Shown here: positions 32,661-40,894 of the stretch, one piece after another | Layout of the letters: each line of letters opens with the position of its first letter | Position numbering within the stretch: the stretch's first letter is position 1 | Origin: Bacteroidales bacterium | Lineage (GTDB): Bacteria > Bacteroidota > Bacteroidia > Bacteroidales > P3 | DNA length: 54,044 bases | NCBI GenBank assembly: GCA_017530105.1 | Contig: JAFXMW010000121.1 | Span: 1 to 54,044 of the forward strand | Reading direction: 5' to 3' | The notes under the pieces: generated by a model | Databases searched by the model: none | Seen by the model: the letters and a program-made list of their open reading frames with translations, nothing else | Told to the model about the DNA's origin: nothing | Made by a program: the position numbers and the translations under genes

Positions 32661-35162
32661 ATGGATACTTTTTTTGTTGATGTCATATTGCCGCTGCATA
32701 TCCACGACACCTATACCTACAGGGTGCCGCAGGAGTATAACGATGTGATTTGCGTGGGTCAGCGTGTGGTGGTGCAGTTCGGACCGCGTCGGCTCTATTC
32801 CGCCATAGTGCGGCGGGTTCACACCGAGGTGCCGCGCTACATGGTGAAGTATGTGCTGTCGATATTGGACATCCAACCCATTGTGGACGAGAAGCAGCTG
32901 AAGTTCTGGGAATGGATTGCGGACTATTACATGTGCTATGTGGGCGATGTGATGGCCATTGCGCTGCCCTCCGCTTTCAGACTGGCCAGCGAGTCGTCGG
33001 TCTCCATCCATCCCGATTACACTGGAGAGCTGTCGGACTTGACCGACATGGAGATGCGAGTGGTGCAGTTGCTCACCGAGCATCCCGTAATGACAGTGGA
33101 CGACATCAGCCGGGCCATCGGACTACAGAAGATGATGCCCTTGTTGAGCACCATGATTGAACGGGAAATCATCGTGATGGACGAGGAGCTGAGACAACGT
33201 TTCGTACCGCGTACGACCACTTACCTCACCCTCGCCCCCGCTTACAAGGAGCAGGGAAAAGCCAAGGAACTGTTCGACTCGCTGGAGCGGAAGAAAAGCA
33301 CCCAGAAACAGGTTGACGTGCTGATGAAATTCATGCAGCTGAGCAGGTTCGGCGAGGTGTCGGTGCCCGAACGCACAATGCTCGACACTACAGACGGCAA
33401 ACCCATTTCCGATTCGGCACTGAAAACCCTGATTAAAAACGGGGTGCTGTTGCAGGAGGAGCATGTGGAGTCGAGGCTGGAGCAGTATGAGCGCACCACC
33501 TCGGCAGAGGAAATTGAACTGAACAGCGAACAACAGGCGGCATACGAATACCTGAGCCGAGGCGAAAAGCCGGTGTCGCTGCTGCACGGGGTCACCTCAT
33601 CGGGAAAGACCGAAGTGTATATCAAGCTAATCAACGATACGATTGCCAAGGGCGACCAAGTTTTGTTTTTGCTGCCCGAAATCGCCCTCACAGCGCAGAT
33701 AATAAACCGACTGCGCAAGTATTTCGGCGATTTGGTTGGGGTGTACCACTCGCGTTTCAGTGCGTCGCAGCGTGCCGAGGTGTGGAACCGCACCAGGGAC
33801 GAGGATCCCGCCAACCGCTACCAGGTTCTGTTGGGAGCAAGGAGCGCCCTCTTCCTTCCTTTCCGCCGTCTAGGACTGGTGATAGTGGACGAGGAGCACG
33901 ACAGTAGTTACAAGCAATACGACCCTGCACCCCGCTACCACGGGCGCGACGCGGCGATATATTTGGCTCACCTGTGGGGCGCACGGACGGTGTTGGGGTC
34001 GGCCACACCCTCGTTGGAGAGTTATTACAACGCCAAGCAAGGCAAATACGGTCTGTGCGAGATGACCCACCGCTACGGAGGCTTGCTGATGCCCGAGGTG
34101 CTGTGCGCCGACATGAAGGAAGAGGCCAGCCGCATACGCCGCGAGAGAGGCGAGCAGGCTGTGGCGGGGACAACACACTTCTCGCAATTCCTGTTGGATC
34201 ATATCAAGCAGGCCCTCGCCGACCACGAGCAGGTGATATTGTTCCAGAACCGGAGGGGCTTTTCGCTGCGCATAGAGTGTGACGACTGCCATTGGACACC
34301 CCAATGCCAGCACTGCGATGTGTCACTGGTGTACCACAAGGCCACCAACAGCCTGAGGTGCCATTATTGCGGCTACTCCATCCCCTTGCCTACCGAATGT
34401 CCCGCCTGCCACAGCCATCATCTTAGCATGAGAGGCTTCGGCACCGAGCGCATAGAGGACGACCTGAGCATCATCTTCCCCGACGCTAAGGTGGCACGGA
34501 TGGATCTGGACAGCACGCTGCAGAAGAACCGCTATCTCGAAATCATCAATGACTTTCAGGACCGCCACATCGACATACTGGTGGGGACGCAAATGGTTAC
34601 AAAAGGGTTGGACTTCGACCATGTGAGTGTGGTGGGCATCGTGAGTGCTGACAATCTGATTTATTTCCCCGACTTCCGCGCTTTTGAGCGGGCATTCCAG
34701 CAGATGACACAGGTGAGCGGGCGCGCCGGACGGCACGGCCACAGAGGTAAAGTGATTATTCAAACATTCAATCCTTATCATCAGGCAATCCGCAATGTAA
34801 TAGACAACGACTACCAGTCCATGTACCAAAGCCAGATAACCGACCGCCGTGTGTTTCGCTATCCCCCCTACTACCGGCTCATCACCATCACGATGAAACA
34901 CCGCGACAGCGATGTGCTGAACGAGGCGGCAGCACGCTTCGCCGGCGAGTTGCGCGGAGTGTTCGGCACCCGCGTAGTGGGACCTGAATATCCGAGCGTT
35001 ACCAAGGTGAGGGGTCTGTACCTGAAGAATATCATGATGCGCTTTGAACGCACTGAGGCCATAGCCGAGGCCAAGAGAATCATGGTGGAGATGGCCGAGA
35101 AATTGAAGGGCGACAAGAGCCTGTCGCCACTTCAGATACATTTCGATGTGGACCCGCAATAA
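32661..35162 (+). CDS. priA: Primosomal replication restart helicase PriA
   Basis: An 833-residue helicase that reloads the replisome at stalled forks. Start 32661 is chosen because the promoter box lies between it and the earlier ATG, and because MDTFFVDVILPLHIHDTYTYRVP is the normal PriA opening (3'-end-binding domain). Helicase motifs are LLHGVTSSGKTEVY (Walker A), VDEEHDSSYKQYDPAPRYHGRD, GSATPSLES and QMTQVSGRAGRHG. The eight-cysteine zinc region is present (CDDCHWTPQCQHCD ... CHYCGY ... CPACHS). It converges on the methyltransferase gene with only 17 bases between the stops. Confidence 0.95.
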   Translation: MDTFFVDVILPLHIHDTYTYRVPQEYNDVICVGQRVVVQFGPRRLYSAIVRRVHTEVPRYMVKYVLSILDIQPIVDEKQLKFWEWIADYYMCYVGDVMAIALPSAFRLASESSVSIHPDYTGELSDLTDMEMRVVQLLTEHPVMTVDDISRAIGLQKMMPLLSTMIEREIIVMDEELRQRFVPRTTTYLTLAPAYKEQGKAKELFDSLERKKSTQKQVDVLMKFMQLSRFGEVSVPERTMLDTTDGKPISDSALKTLIKNGVLLQEEHVESRLEQYERTTSAEEIELNSEQQAAYEYLSRGEKPVSLLHGVTSSGKTEVYIKLINDTIAKGDQVLFLLPEIALTAQIINRLRKYFGDLVGVYHSRFSASQRAEVWNRTRDEDPANRYQVLLGARSALFLPFRRLGLVIVDEEHDSSYKQYDPAPRYHGRDAAIYLAHLWGARTVLGSATPSLESYYNAKQGKYGLCEMTHRYGGLLMPEVLCADMKEEASRIRRERGEQAVAGTTHFSQFLLDHIKQALADHEQVILFQNRRGFSLRIECDDCHWTPQCQHCDVSLVYHKATNSLRCHYCGYSIPLPTECPACHSHHLSMRGFGTERIEDDLSIIFPDAKVARMDLDSTLQKNRYLEIINDFQDRHIDILVGTQMVTKGLDFDHVSVVGIVSADNLIYFPDFRAFERAFQQMTQVSGRAGRHGHRGKVIIQTFNPYHQAIRNVIDNDYQSMYQSQITDRRVFRYPPYYRLITITMKHRDSDVLNEAAARFAGELRGVFGTRVVGPEYPSVTKVRGLYLKNIMMRFERTEAIAEAKRIMVEMAEKLKGDKSLSPLQIHFDVDPQ

Positions 35163-35179
35163 GGGGTTCCCAATGCAAC

Positions 35180-35992
35180 TTACTGATTGATGCGCAGCTG
35201 CCAAAAAGCCACAGCGGCGGCGGCAGCCACATTGAGCGAGTCGACTCCGCGCTGCATGGGGATGATGGCCTGATAGTCACATTCCTCAATGATTCGACGG
35301 CTCAACCCGTCGCCCTCGGTACCCAGCACAATGACCAGCTTTTCCTCGGCAAGGAGGTCAGGATGGTTAATCGGCACCGCTGTGGGGGTGAGTGCCAAGG
35401 CCACGGTTTTGAAGCCCATGGCGTGCAGCTGCTCCATTCCCGGACTGGGCCAGGAGGGGAAATAGGTCCAGAGAATCTGGAACACGGTGCCCATGCTGAC
35501 CCTTACACTGCGGCGGTTGAGGGGGTCGCAGCAGGTGGTGGTGAAGAGGATGCCGTCGATGCCGAGTGCTGCAGCAGCACGGAGGATGGCTCCGGTGTTG
35601 GTACTGTTGACCACATTGTCGACAAGCACGATGCGCCGTTTGCCTTGGCAGATTTGTTCCACACTGGGCAAAAGGGGGCGGTGCATGGCACAGAGCACCC
35701 CCCGGGTGAGTTCGTAGCCAGTGAGCGACGCCAGGAGCTGTCGGCTGCCAGTATAGACCGGCACATCGCCGAGACGGGCGACAAGGTCAGCCGCCTGCCC
35801 TGCGATATGCTTTTCTTCGGTAAGGAGGGAAATCGGCTCATAGCCCGCGTCGAGAGCCACCCGTATCACTTTGGGGCTTTCGGCTATGAAGATGCCCTGG
35901 TCGGGTTCGAGCCTGTTACGTAACTGCGCCTCGGTGAGTCGGGCATAGGGATGCAGGCCGGGATGGGTAAGGTCGGTTACAGGAATAACCAT
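35180..35992 (-). CDS. SpoU/TrmH-family RNA 2'-O-methyltransferase
   Basis: A 270-residue SPOUT enzyme. The N-terminal substrate-binding part (LTEAQLRNRLEPDQGIFIAESPKVI) is followed by the knotted SAM site in three motifs: VDNVVNSTNTGAILRAAAALG, IVLGTEGDGLS and IPMQRGVDSLNVAAAAAV. It methylates a ribose in tRNA or rRNA; the exact position is unknown. It ends 17 bases from the end of priA, facing it. Confidence 0.88.
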   Translation of the reverse strand: MVIPVTDLTHPGLHPYARLTEAQLRNRLEPDQGIFIAESPKVIRVALDAGYEPISLLTEEKHIAGQAADLVARLGDVPVYTGSRQLLASLTGYELTRGVLCAMHRPLLPSVEQICQGKRRIVLVDNVVNSTNTGAILRAAAALGIDGILFTTTCCDPLNRRSVRVSMGTVFQILWTYFPSWPSPGMEQLHAMGFKTVALALTPTAVPINHPDLLAEEKLVIVLGTEGDGLSRRIIEECDYQAIIPMQRGVDSLNVAAAAAVAFWQLRINQ

Positions 35993-36012
35993 TTGCTTGT
36001 TGACGTATAGTC

Positions 36013-37050
36013 CTATGCCTTATATTCTTGCAGACGTTTCTTCAAGGCTTTGATGAGGTTGTGGATATCCTCCTCGGTAGTGTCGAAAGAGCACATCCAA
36101 CGCACCACATCGGTTGCCTCGTCCCAAAGGTAGAAGAAATAATCGTCGAGGAGAGCGTTCCAAACCGGGTTGGGCAACTGGACAAAGACGCTGTTGGCCT
36201 GAACAGGGTAAACCACCTTGGCTTCGGGCACTTCCTGCAACGACTGGAAGAGCAGTTGAGCCATACGGTTGCTGTGTTCGGCGTTGCGCTGCCATACACC
36301 GGTGGAGATATAGGCTTCGAACTGAGCAGCCATGAACCTCATTTTGCTGCAGAGTTGAGCCATCTGCTTGCGACGGTATTTGAGGTCGACGTCAAGAGCG
36401 GGATTGAGAATGACGGCACTCTCGCCCATAAGCATGCCGTTTTTGGTGCCGCCGAAAGAGAGGCAGTCCACACCGCAGTCGGTGGTCATCTGCTTGAACG
36501 TGCAGCCGAGAGCCACGGCGGCATTGGCCAGCCGGGCACCGTCCATGTGGAGAAACATATCGTGGGAATGAGCCAGGTCGGCCAGCGCACGGATTTCGTC
36601 GAGGGTGTAGAGGGTGCCGAGTTCGGTGGGCTGCGTGATGCTGATGGCGCGGGGCTGGGAATGGTGTTCGAAGCCGAAGCCGTGGAGCTGGGTTTTCACC
36701 AACGCAGGAGTGAGTTTTCCGTCGGGTGTGGGCACCGTGAGCAGGCGACAACTGACGATGCGCTGGGGCGCGCCACATTCGTCGACGTTGATGTGAGCCG
36801 TTTCGGCACAAACCACAGCGTGGTGCGAGCGACACATGGCATCGATGTTCAACACATTGGCACCCGTGCCGTTGAAGACAAAATAAACCTTTGCCTGAGA
36901 GCCGAACACCTGCTGGAACAGTTGCTCGGTTTGTTTGCAATATTCGTCGTCGCCGTATGCCAAGGCATGCTCGACGTTGGCGGAGGTTATCGCCTCCATA
37001 ATCTCAGGGCTGATGCCCGAATGGTTGTCACTGCCAAATCCGCGTTTCAT
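36013..37050 (-). CDS. ltaE: Low-specificity threonine aldolase
   Basis: A 345-residue PLP enzyme of the aspartate-aminotransferase fold that splits threonine or allo-threonine to glycine and acetaldehyde. Features are the opening FGSDNHSGISPEIMEA, the ring-stacking region ETAHINVDECGAP, HMDGARLANAAVALG with the PLP-contacting aspartate, and the Schiff-base lysine K203 in SFGGTKNGM. Glycine from this step could feed the glycine cleavage system, whose H protein is encoded 2.5 kb away (inference). It lies 93 bases after rho. Confidence 0.92.
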   Translation of the reverse strand: MKRGFGSDNHSGISPEIMEAITSANVEHALAYGDDEYCKQTEQLFQQVFGSQAKVYFVFNGTGANVLNIDAMCRSHHAVVCAETAHINVDECGAPQRIVSCRLLTVPTPDGKLTPALVKTQLHGFGFEHHSQPRAISITQPTELGTLYTLDEIRALADLAHSHDMFLHMDGARLANAAVALGCTFKQMTTDCGVDCLSFGGTKNGMLMGESAVILNPALDVDLKYRRKQMAQLCSKMRFMAAQFEAYISTGVWQRNAEHSNRMAQLLFQSLQEVPEAKVVYPVQANSVFVQLPNPVWNALLDDYFFYLWDEATDVVRWMCSFDTTEEDIHNLIKALKKRLQEYKA

Positions 37051-37072
37051 TTTTAATAAAGTATTAAAAGAT

Positions 37073-37128
37073 AAGAATCAAGAATTAAGAAGAGGCATTG
37101 CAGCCAGTCTTTTTAATTCTTGATTCTT
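37073..37128. terminator. 16-bp hairpin between rho and threonine aldolase
   Basis: AAGAATCAAGAATTAA (37073-37088) and its exact complement (37113-37128) enclose a 24-base loop. It sits after the rho stop, read leftwards. The stem is long but AT-rich and the following T-run is short (ATCTTTTAA), so it is a moderate terminator or attenuator. Confidence 0.45.
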
Positions 37129-37143
37129 TAATATAAGGTATTA

Positions 37144-39267
37144 TTATTTGTCCATTGTCAACAGGAACTCCTCATTACTGACGGTATGGACCAGGTTCTT
37201 CTGAAGGAACTCCATAGCCTCGATGGGAGTCATGTCGGTGAGCTGGTTGCGCAGCACCAAGGTACGGCTGAGGAGGTTCTTTGACACCAGCAAGTCGTCG
37301 CGGCGGGTGCTGGAGGCAGCCAGATCGATAGCAGGATAGAGGCGCTTGTTGGCCATCTTGCGGTCGAGTTGCAGCTCCATGTTGCCTGTTCCCTTGAATT
37401 CCTCAAAGATAACATCATCCATCTTGCTGCCGGTCTCGGTGAGGGCGGTGGCGATGATGGTCAGCGAGCCGCCGTTCTCGATATTACGGGCAGCGCCGAA
37501 GAAGCGTTTGGGTTTCTGCAGGGCGTTGGCCTCGACACCGCCGGAGAGCACCTTGCCCGAAGCAGGCTGCACGGTGTTGTAGGCACGGGCCAGACGGGTG
37601 ATGGAGTCGAGCACAATCACCACATCGTGTCCACATTCGGTCATACGCTTGGCTTTCTCCAGCACGATGTTGGCGATACGCACATGGCGGTCGGCGGGTT
37701 CGTCGAAAGTGGAGGCAATGACCTCGGCATTGACACTGCGCTGCATGTCGGTCACCTCCTCGGGACGCTCGTCGATAAGCAGCACCATCAGATACACCTC
37801 GGGGTGGTTGTAGGCAATGGCGTTGGCCACCTCTTTCAGGAGGGTTGTCTTACCCGTCTTGGGCTGGGCGACGATGAGGCCGCGCTGACCCTTTCCGATG
37901 GGGGTGAACATATCGATGATACGGGTGGAAAGTGTTTGCTGGGGATGGCCCGTAAGTTTGAATTTCTCGTTGGGGAAAAGCGGGGTAAGGGATTCGAAGG
38001 GGACGCGGTCGCGTATCCTTTCGGGAGTAAGGCCGTTGATTTCGGTAATCTTCACCATGACGAAATATTTGTCGTTCTCCTTGGGCGGACGGATCATGCC
38101 GCGCACGGTGTCGCCCGACTTCAGTCCGAGGTTGTGGACTATCTGGGCAGACACAAAAATATCGTCGGGGGAAGCCAGGTAGTTGTAGTCCGAAGAGCGG
38201 AGAAAACCAAATCCGTCGGGAGCGAGCTCAAGCACACCTTCTGCCTCCACAACACCCTCCGTCTCGAAAGGATAAACCTTCACGGGCTTGGGAGTCTGCT
38301 GTGGCACAATGCCGAACTGGGCGAGGAACTCGTCGCTGTAAGGTTCGTTGACACGGTGATGCTTGCCCTTGTTGCCGAAACGCATATAGCGATCTTTCTG
38401 GCCCGGAGTCAGAGGCGTTTGTCCATTCCCCTCGGCAGGCAGTGCGCCGTCGGGAATCATACCTTCCAGAATGATTTTGTCTTTATTCTCTTCGTCAACA
38501 ACCTCTTGGGTCGAAACAATGGGTTGGGGAGTATGATGCAGTCTGGCACGGCGCACGGGCATCTCCGTTGTTGTCGGCGACACCGAGGCTGCGGGCTTTT
38601 CTGCCACAGGCTCCGGAGTCGGTTCGGCGGGCTGCTGCACCGTCTCTTTCTGCGGAGCGGTCTCCTCTTCTTCTTTCACCTTCTTGGGACGGCCGCGTCT
38701 GCGTTTTGCCGGGTCCGTAGCAGCTTTTTCGGGCTGTTCCGTTTCCACGGTCTCCACAGGCTTGGCTTCATCCTTGACGGCGGCGGGTTCTTCCGCCACG
38801 GGAGCCTCCTGCGGCACAACATCGCGCCTTCTGATCAGTATGCTCGAGGGCGAAACCATTTCGGGTATGGAGGGAATCGACGGCACTTCGAGGTCGGCGA
38901 TATTAATGCTCTTTGTCTCTGAGGGGGAGAAAAGACGTTCCTTGCCCGCAAGGGGTTGGAGAGGTTTTTCATCCACATTGCCCGGATTGGGCTGGACTTT
39001 ACGCTTGTGCAACTCGGGATTTTTCAACGACGACTCAGCCAACAACTTGGGTTTGATTCTTGCACGTTTGGGGCGCGGTTCGCCCTCTTTTGTCTTTTGC
39101 TGTTCTTGCTCTTTGGTAATGGCCTTGGGATTTTCCGACTGCAATGCGATGATTTTATACATCAAGTCCTGTGCATCCATTCGGGTGGCACGCGGAATAC
39201 CCAATTCTTTAGCAATATTGATAAGCTCAATATGGGCTTTGGCCTCTAATTCTGCTTTGCTATACAT
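37144..39267 (-). CDS. rho: Transcription terminator Rho with long disordered insert
   Basis: A 707-residue hexameric RNA helicase that ends transcription. The N-terminal SAP-like helices (about 1-45) are separated from the RNA-binding cold-shock-like part ([14 protein letters not shown], about 351-364) by some 270 residues of low complexity, rich in Pro, Glu, Lys and Thr. Inside the insert is [10 protein letters not shown] (189-198), an AT-hook-like patch. The ATPase has AQPKTGKTT (467-475), [12 protein letters not shown] and [14 protein letters not shown]. coli Rho is about 420 residues. In Bacteroides thetaiotaomicron a similar disordered region drives Rho condensates and gut fitness, so this insert may do likewise. 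Confidence 0.95.
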   Translation of the reverse strand: MYSKAELEAKAHIELINIAKELGIPRATRMDAQDLMYKIIALQSENPKAITKEQEQQKTKEGEPRPKRARIKPKLLAESSLKNPELHKRKVQPNPGNVDEKPLQPLAGKERLFSPSETKSINIADLEVPSIPSIPEMVSPSSILIRRRDVVPQEAPVAEEPAAVKDEAKPVETVETEQPEKAATDPAKRRRGRPKKVKEEEETAPQKETVQQPAEPTPEPVAEKPAASVSPTTTEMPVRRARLHHTPQPIVSTQEVVDEENKDKIILEGMIPDGALPAEGNGQTPLTPGQKDRYMRFGNKGKHHRVNEPYSDEFLAQFGIVPQQTPKPVKVYPFETEGVVEAEGVLELAPDGFGFLRSSDYNYLASPDDIFVSAQIVHNLGLKSGDTVRGMIRPPKENDKYFVMVKITEINGLTPERIRDRVPFESLTPLFPNEKFKLTGHPQQTLSTRIIDMFTPIGKGQRGLIVAQPKTGKTTLLKEVANAIAYNHPEVYLMVLLIDERPEEVTDMQRSVNAEVIASTFDEPADRHVRIANIVLEKAKRMTECGHDVVIVLDSITRLARAYNTVQPASGKVLSGGVEANALQKPKRFFGAARNIENGGSLTIIATALTETGSKMDDVIFEEFKGTGNMELQLDRKMANKRLYPAIDLAASSTRRDDLLVSKNLLSRTLVLRNQLTDMTPIEAMEFLQKNLVHTVSNEEFLLTMDK

Positions 39268-39392
39268 AAATGTAGCCTATGTGCTTTGGTGATTTATAGA
39301 AAAAATTCAATTTCAATATGTAAAACGGATTGTTCTGATTTTGAACACTTAATATTAAAAAATGCCACAAATCGGAACTCTTTTTGACGATA

Positions 39393-39400
39393 CAAAATTA
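39393..39400 (-). promoter_or_regulatory. Possible rho promoter box
   Basis: TAATTTTG on the minus strand fits TAnnTTTG, about 125 bases before the rho ATG. No -33 TTG is seen at the right distance. A leader of this size would leave room for autoregulation. Confidence 0.35.
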
Positions 39401-39429
39401 TAAAAAAAATTTGATTTGAATAAAAAAAT

Positions 39430-39460
39430 TTTGTCAAACAAACGAAAATGTGTACTTTTG
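39430..39460 (+). promoter_or_regulatory. gcvH promoter
   Basis: TTTG (39430-39433), 19 bases, then TACTTTTG (39453-39460): both halves of the Bacteroidetes promoter at the standard spacing, 45 bases before the ATG. One of the best matches in the window. Confidence 0.75.
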
Positions 39461-39505
39461 CAGAAAAATTTATTTGTTGAAATTAACACTTAAAACAATA
39501 ATACA

Positions 39506-39883
39506 ATGAACATTCCTCAGAATTTAAAGTACACCCAGGACGACGAATGGGTAAGAGTTGAAGGCGAATTTGCTTATGTTGGTATCACCGATTACGCCCA
39601 GCACGAACTTGGCGACATCGTTTTTGTCGATGTCGACTGCGTGGGCGACACCATCAATGCCGGTGAGGCATTCGGCAGCATCGAGGCCGTGAAGACCGTT
39701 GCCGACCTTCTCATGCCTGTAGACGCCGAAGTGGTTGAGTTCAACACCAACCTCGACGACGCTTCCGCCATCAACAGCGACCCCTATGGCGATGGCTGGA
39801 TTATCAAAATCAAACCCGCCAACATGGCCGATATCGACGCTCTGCTCGACAACATCGCCTACACCGCCAAAATCGGTGCCTAA
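39506..39883 (+). CDS. gcvH: Glycine cleavage system H protein
   Basis: A 125-residue lipoyl carrier that shuttles the methylamine group between GcvP, GcvT and GcvL. The lipoylated lysine is K63 in [11 protein letters not shown]. Other family marks are the opening [25 protein letters not shown], and [15 protein letters not shown]. The gene is monocistronic, with its own strong promoter and terminator and no gcvP or gcvT beside it. Confidence 0.96.
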   Translation: MNIPQNLKYTQDDEWVRVEGEFAYVGITDYAQHELGDIVFVDVDCVGDTINAGEAFGSIEAVKTVADLLMPVDAEVVEFNTNLDDASAINSDPYGDGWIIKIKPANMADIDALLDNIAYTAKIGA

Positions 39884-39901
39884 TCCATTCGGCGACAAAC
39901 A

Positions 39902-39948
39902 AAAGAAAGACCGGTACACTCCCCTTTCGGAGACACCGGTCTTTCTTT
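39902..39948 (+). terminator. gcvH terminator
   Basis: A 14-bp stem AAAGAAAGACCGGT (39902-39915) with its complement (39935-39948) encloses a 19-base loop that can itself pair. It ends in CTTTCTTTCT. Strong in either direction. Confidence 0.75.
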
Positions 39949-40061
39949 CTCCCATAGCCAAAAACGTTAAATAACGTTAAACCGCGTAAGATTCCCCTTC
40001 CTTGGGCGTTTTATTGGCAGAGACTCCTCCAATGAGTCCGGAACAATAAACACTAATACAA

Positions 40062-40520
40062 ATGAAACACATCAACATCAAAACCATCGCGGCGGCATTG
40101 CTCCTCACAGGCACCCTTGCCGTCCTTGCCTGCAACAAAGAAGGCGGCACCTCGCGCGTCACCGTGCAGAACATCACCAACAACGGATGCAAAACCCATA
40201 CTGACAAACAAGCCTTGGAAGCAAAAGACCTTTCCACCGCCACCGACTCCATTGGCTATTCCTACAGCCGCGGCACCCTCTACATCACCCACTACAACCT
40301 CTTGGTCAACTGCAGTTTCAAAGTGGGTGGCATTGACGTCGACATCGACATCCAAGGCGATACCATCACCATCAACGAATACGAGCACGACGGACCCCTG
40401 GCCGACTGCATCTGCTTTACCGACAACTCCTTCCAGATTGCCCATCTGCCCCACGGCACCTATACCCTCGTCTTCCTCCGATGGTACCCCGAACCCCACA
40501 GTGTCACCGTCACCCTCTAA
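40062..40520 (+). CDS. Small lipoprotein of unknown function
   Basis: A 152-residue predicted lipoprotein: hydrophobic signal (TIAAALLLTGTLAVLA) and lipid cysteine C24, followed by NKEGG. The mature part is mainly strand-forming, with three more cysteines that could form disulphides (NNGCKTH, VNCSFKV, DCICF). I do not recognise a family. No clear promoter box precedes it, and it stands alone between the gcvH terminator and the second palindromic element. Late codons favour C, as in gyrA. Confidence 0.65.
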   Translation: MKHINIKTIAAALLLTGTLAVLACNKEGGTSRVTVQNITNNGCKTHTDKQALEAKDLSTATDSIGYSYSRGTLYITHYNLLVNCSFKVGGIDVDIDIQGDTITINEYEHDGPLADCICFTDNSFQIAHLPHGTYTLVFLRWYPEPHSVTVTL

Positions 40521-40646
40521 CCCCTTCAGCCACGCGTGCCCTGCACCCTCCCCTCCCGTTTTGACGTTGCACGTTGCCGCCTGGCATAAAGTCCTCACCT
40601 CCAACATCCTCCGCCACACCCTTTCGCAACTCCTCGAGCAACAAGC

Positions 40647-40751
40647 TTCGCTCGTTCATCCTTAGTTCTCCCATATTTCTCCCATATTTCTCCCATCGCG
40701 GATGGGAGAAATATGGGAGAAATAACGTTTAACAATGGCATAACGAGCGAA
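40647..40751. repeat. 105-bp nested palindromic element, copy B
   Basis: Same length and plan as copy A at 7968-8072. The outer ends TTCGCTCGTT / AACGAGCGAA are a perfect 10-bp pair here (8 in copy A). The triple TTCTCCCATAT left arm and double ATGGGAGAAAT right arm are identical to copy A. The loop differs (CGCGG against GCAGG), as does the zone between outer and inner stems. Conserved arms with drifting spacers suggest selection on, or copying through, the hairpin. Confidence 0.8.
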
Positions 40752-40810
40752 CCAACACCGAAACGGAAGTGGAAAAAGTTCTATTTTTTCACTATGTAAA
40801 AAAAAAATTG

Positions 40811-40818
40811 TATCTTTG
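40811..40818 (+). promoter_or_regulatory. Promoter box for the IgGFc/PKD protein gene
   Basis: TATCTTTG, an exact TAnnTTTG match, 76 bases before the ATG at 40895. The -33 position shows only a T-rich run. Confidence 0.5.
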
Positions 40819-40894
40819 CATCTGAAAACGAATCACAATACAACAAAACATCCAAATAGTCGACAATTAGTCCCACCTTAAAGCATCGAAAGAA

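Larger units (their letters stand above)
40521..40894. other. Intergenic stretch with palindrome copy B
   Basis: These 374 bases hold a C-rich segment without a good frame (40521-40646), copy B of the 105-bp element (40647-40751) and the promoter box of the next gene (40811-40818). Nothing else is recognised. Confidence 0.55.

Noticed and set aside
36028-37056. 342-residue plus-strand frame opposite threonine aldolase
   Set aside because: Antisense shadow; the aldolase frame has all PLP motifs.
37369-38922. 517-residue plus-strand frame opposite rho
   Set aside because: Fully antisense to a certain gene and without domain signals.
39484-39505. Glycine riboswitch before gcvH
   Set aside because: Only about 45 bases separate the promoter from the ATG, too short for the tandem aptamer.
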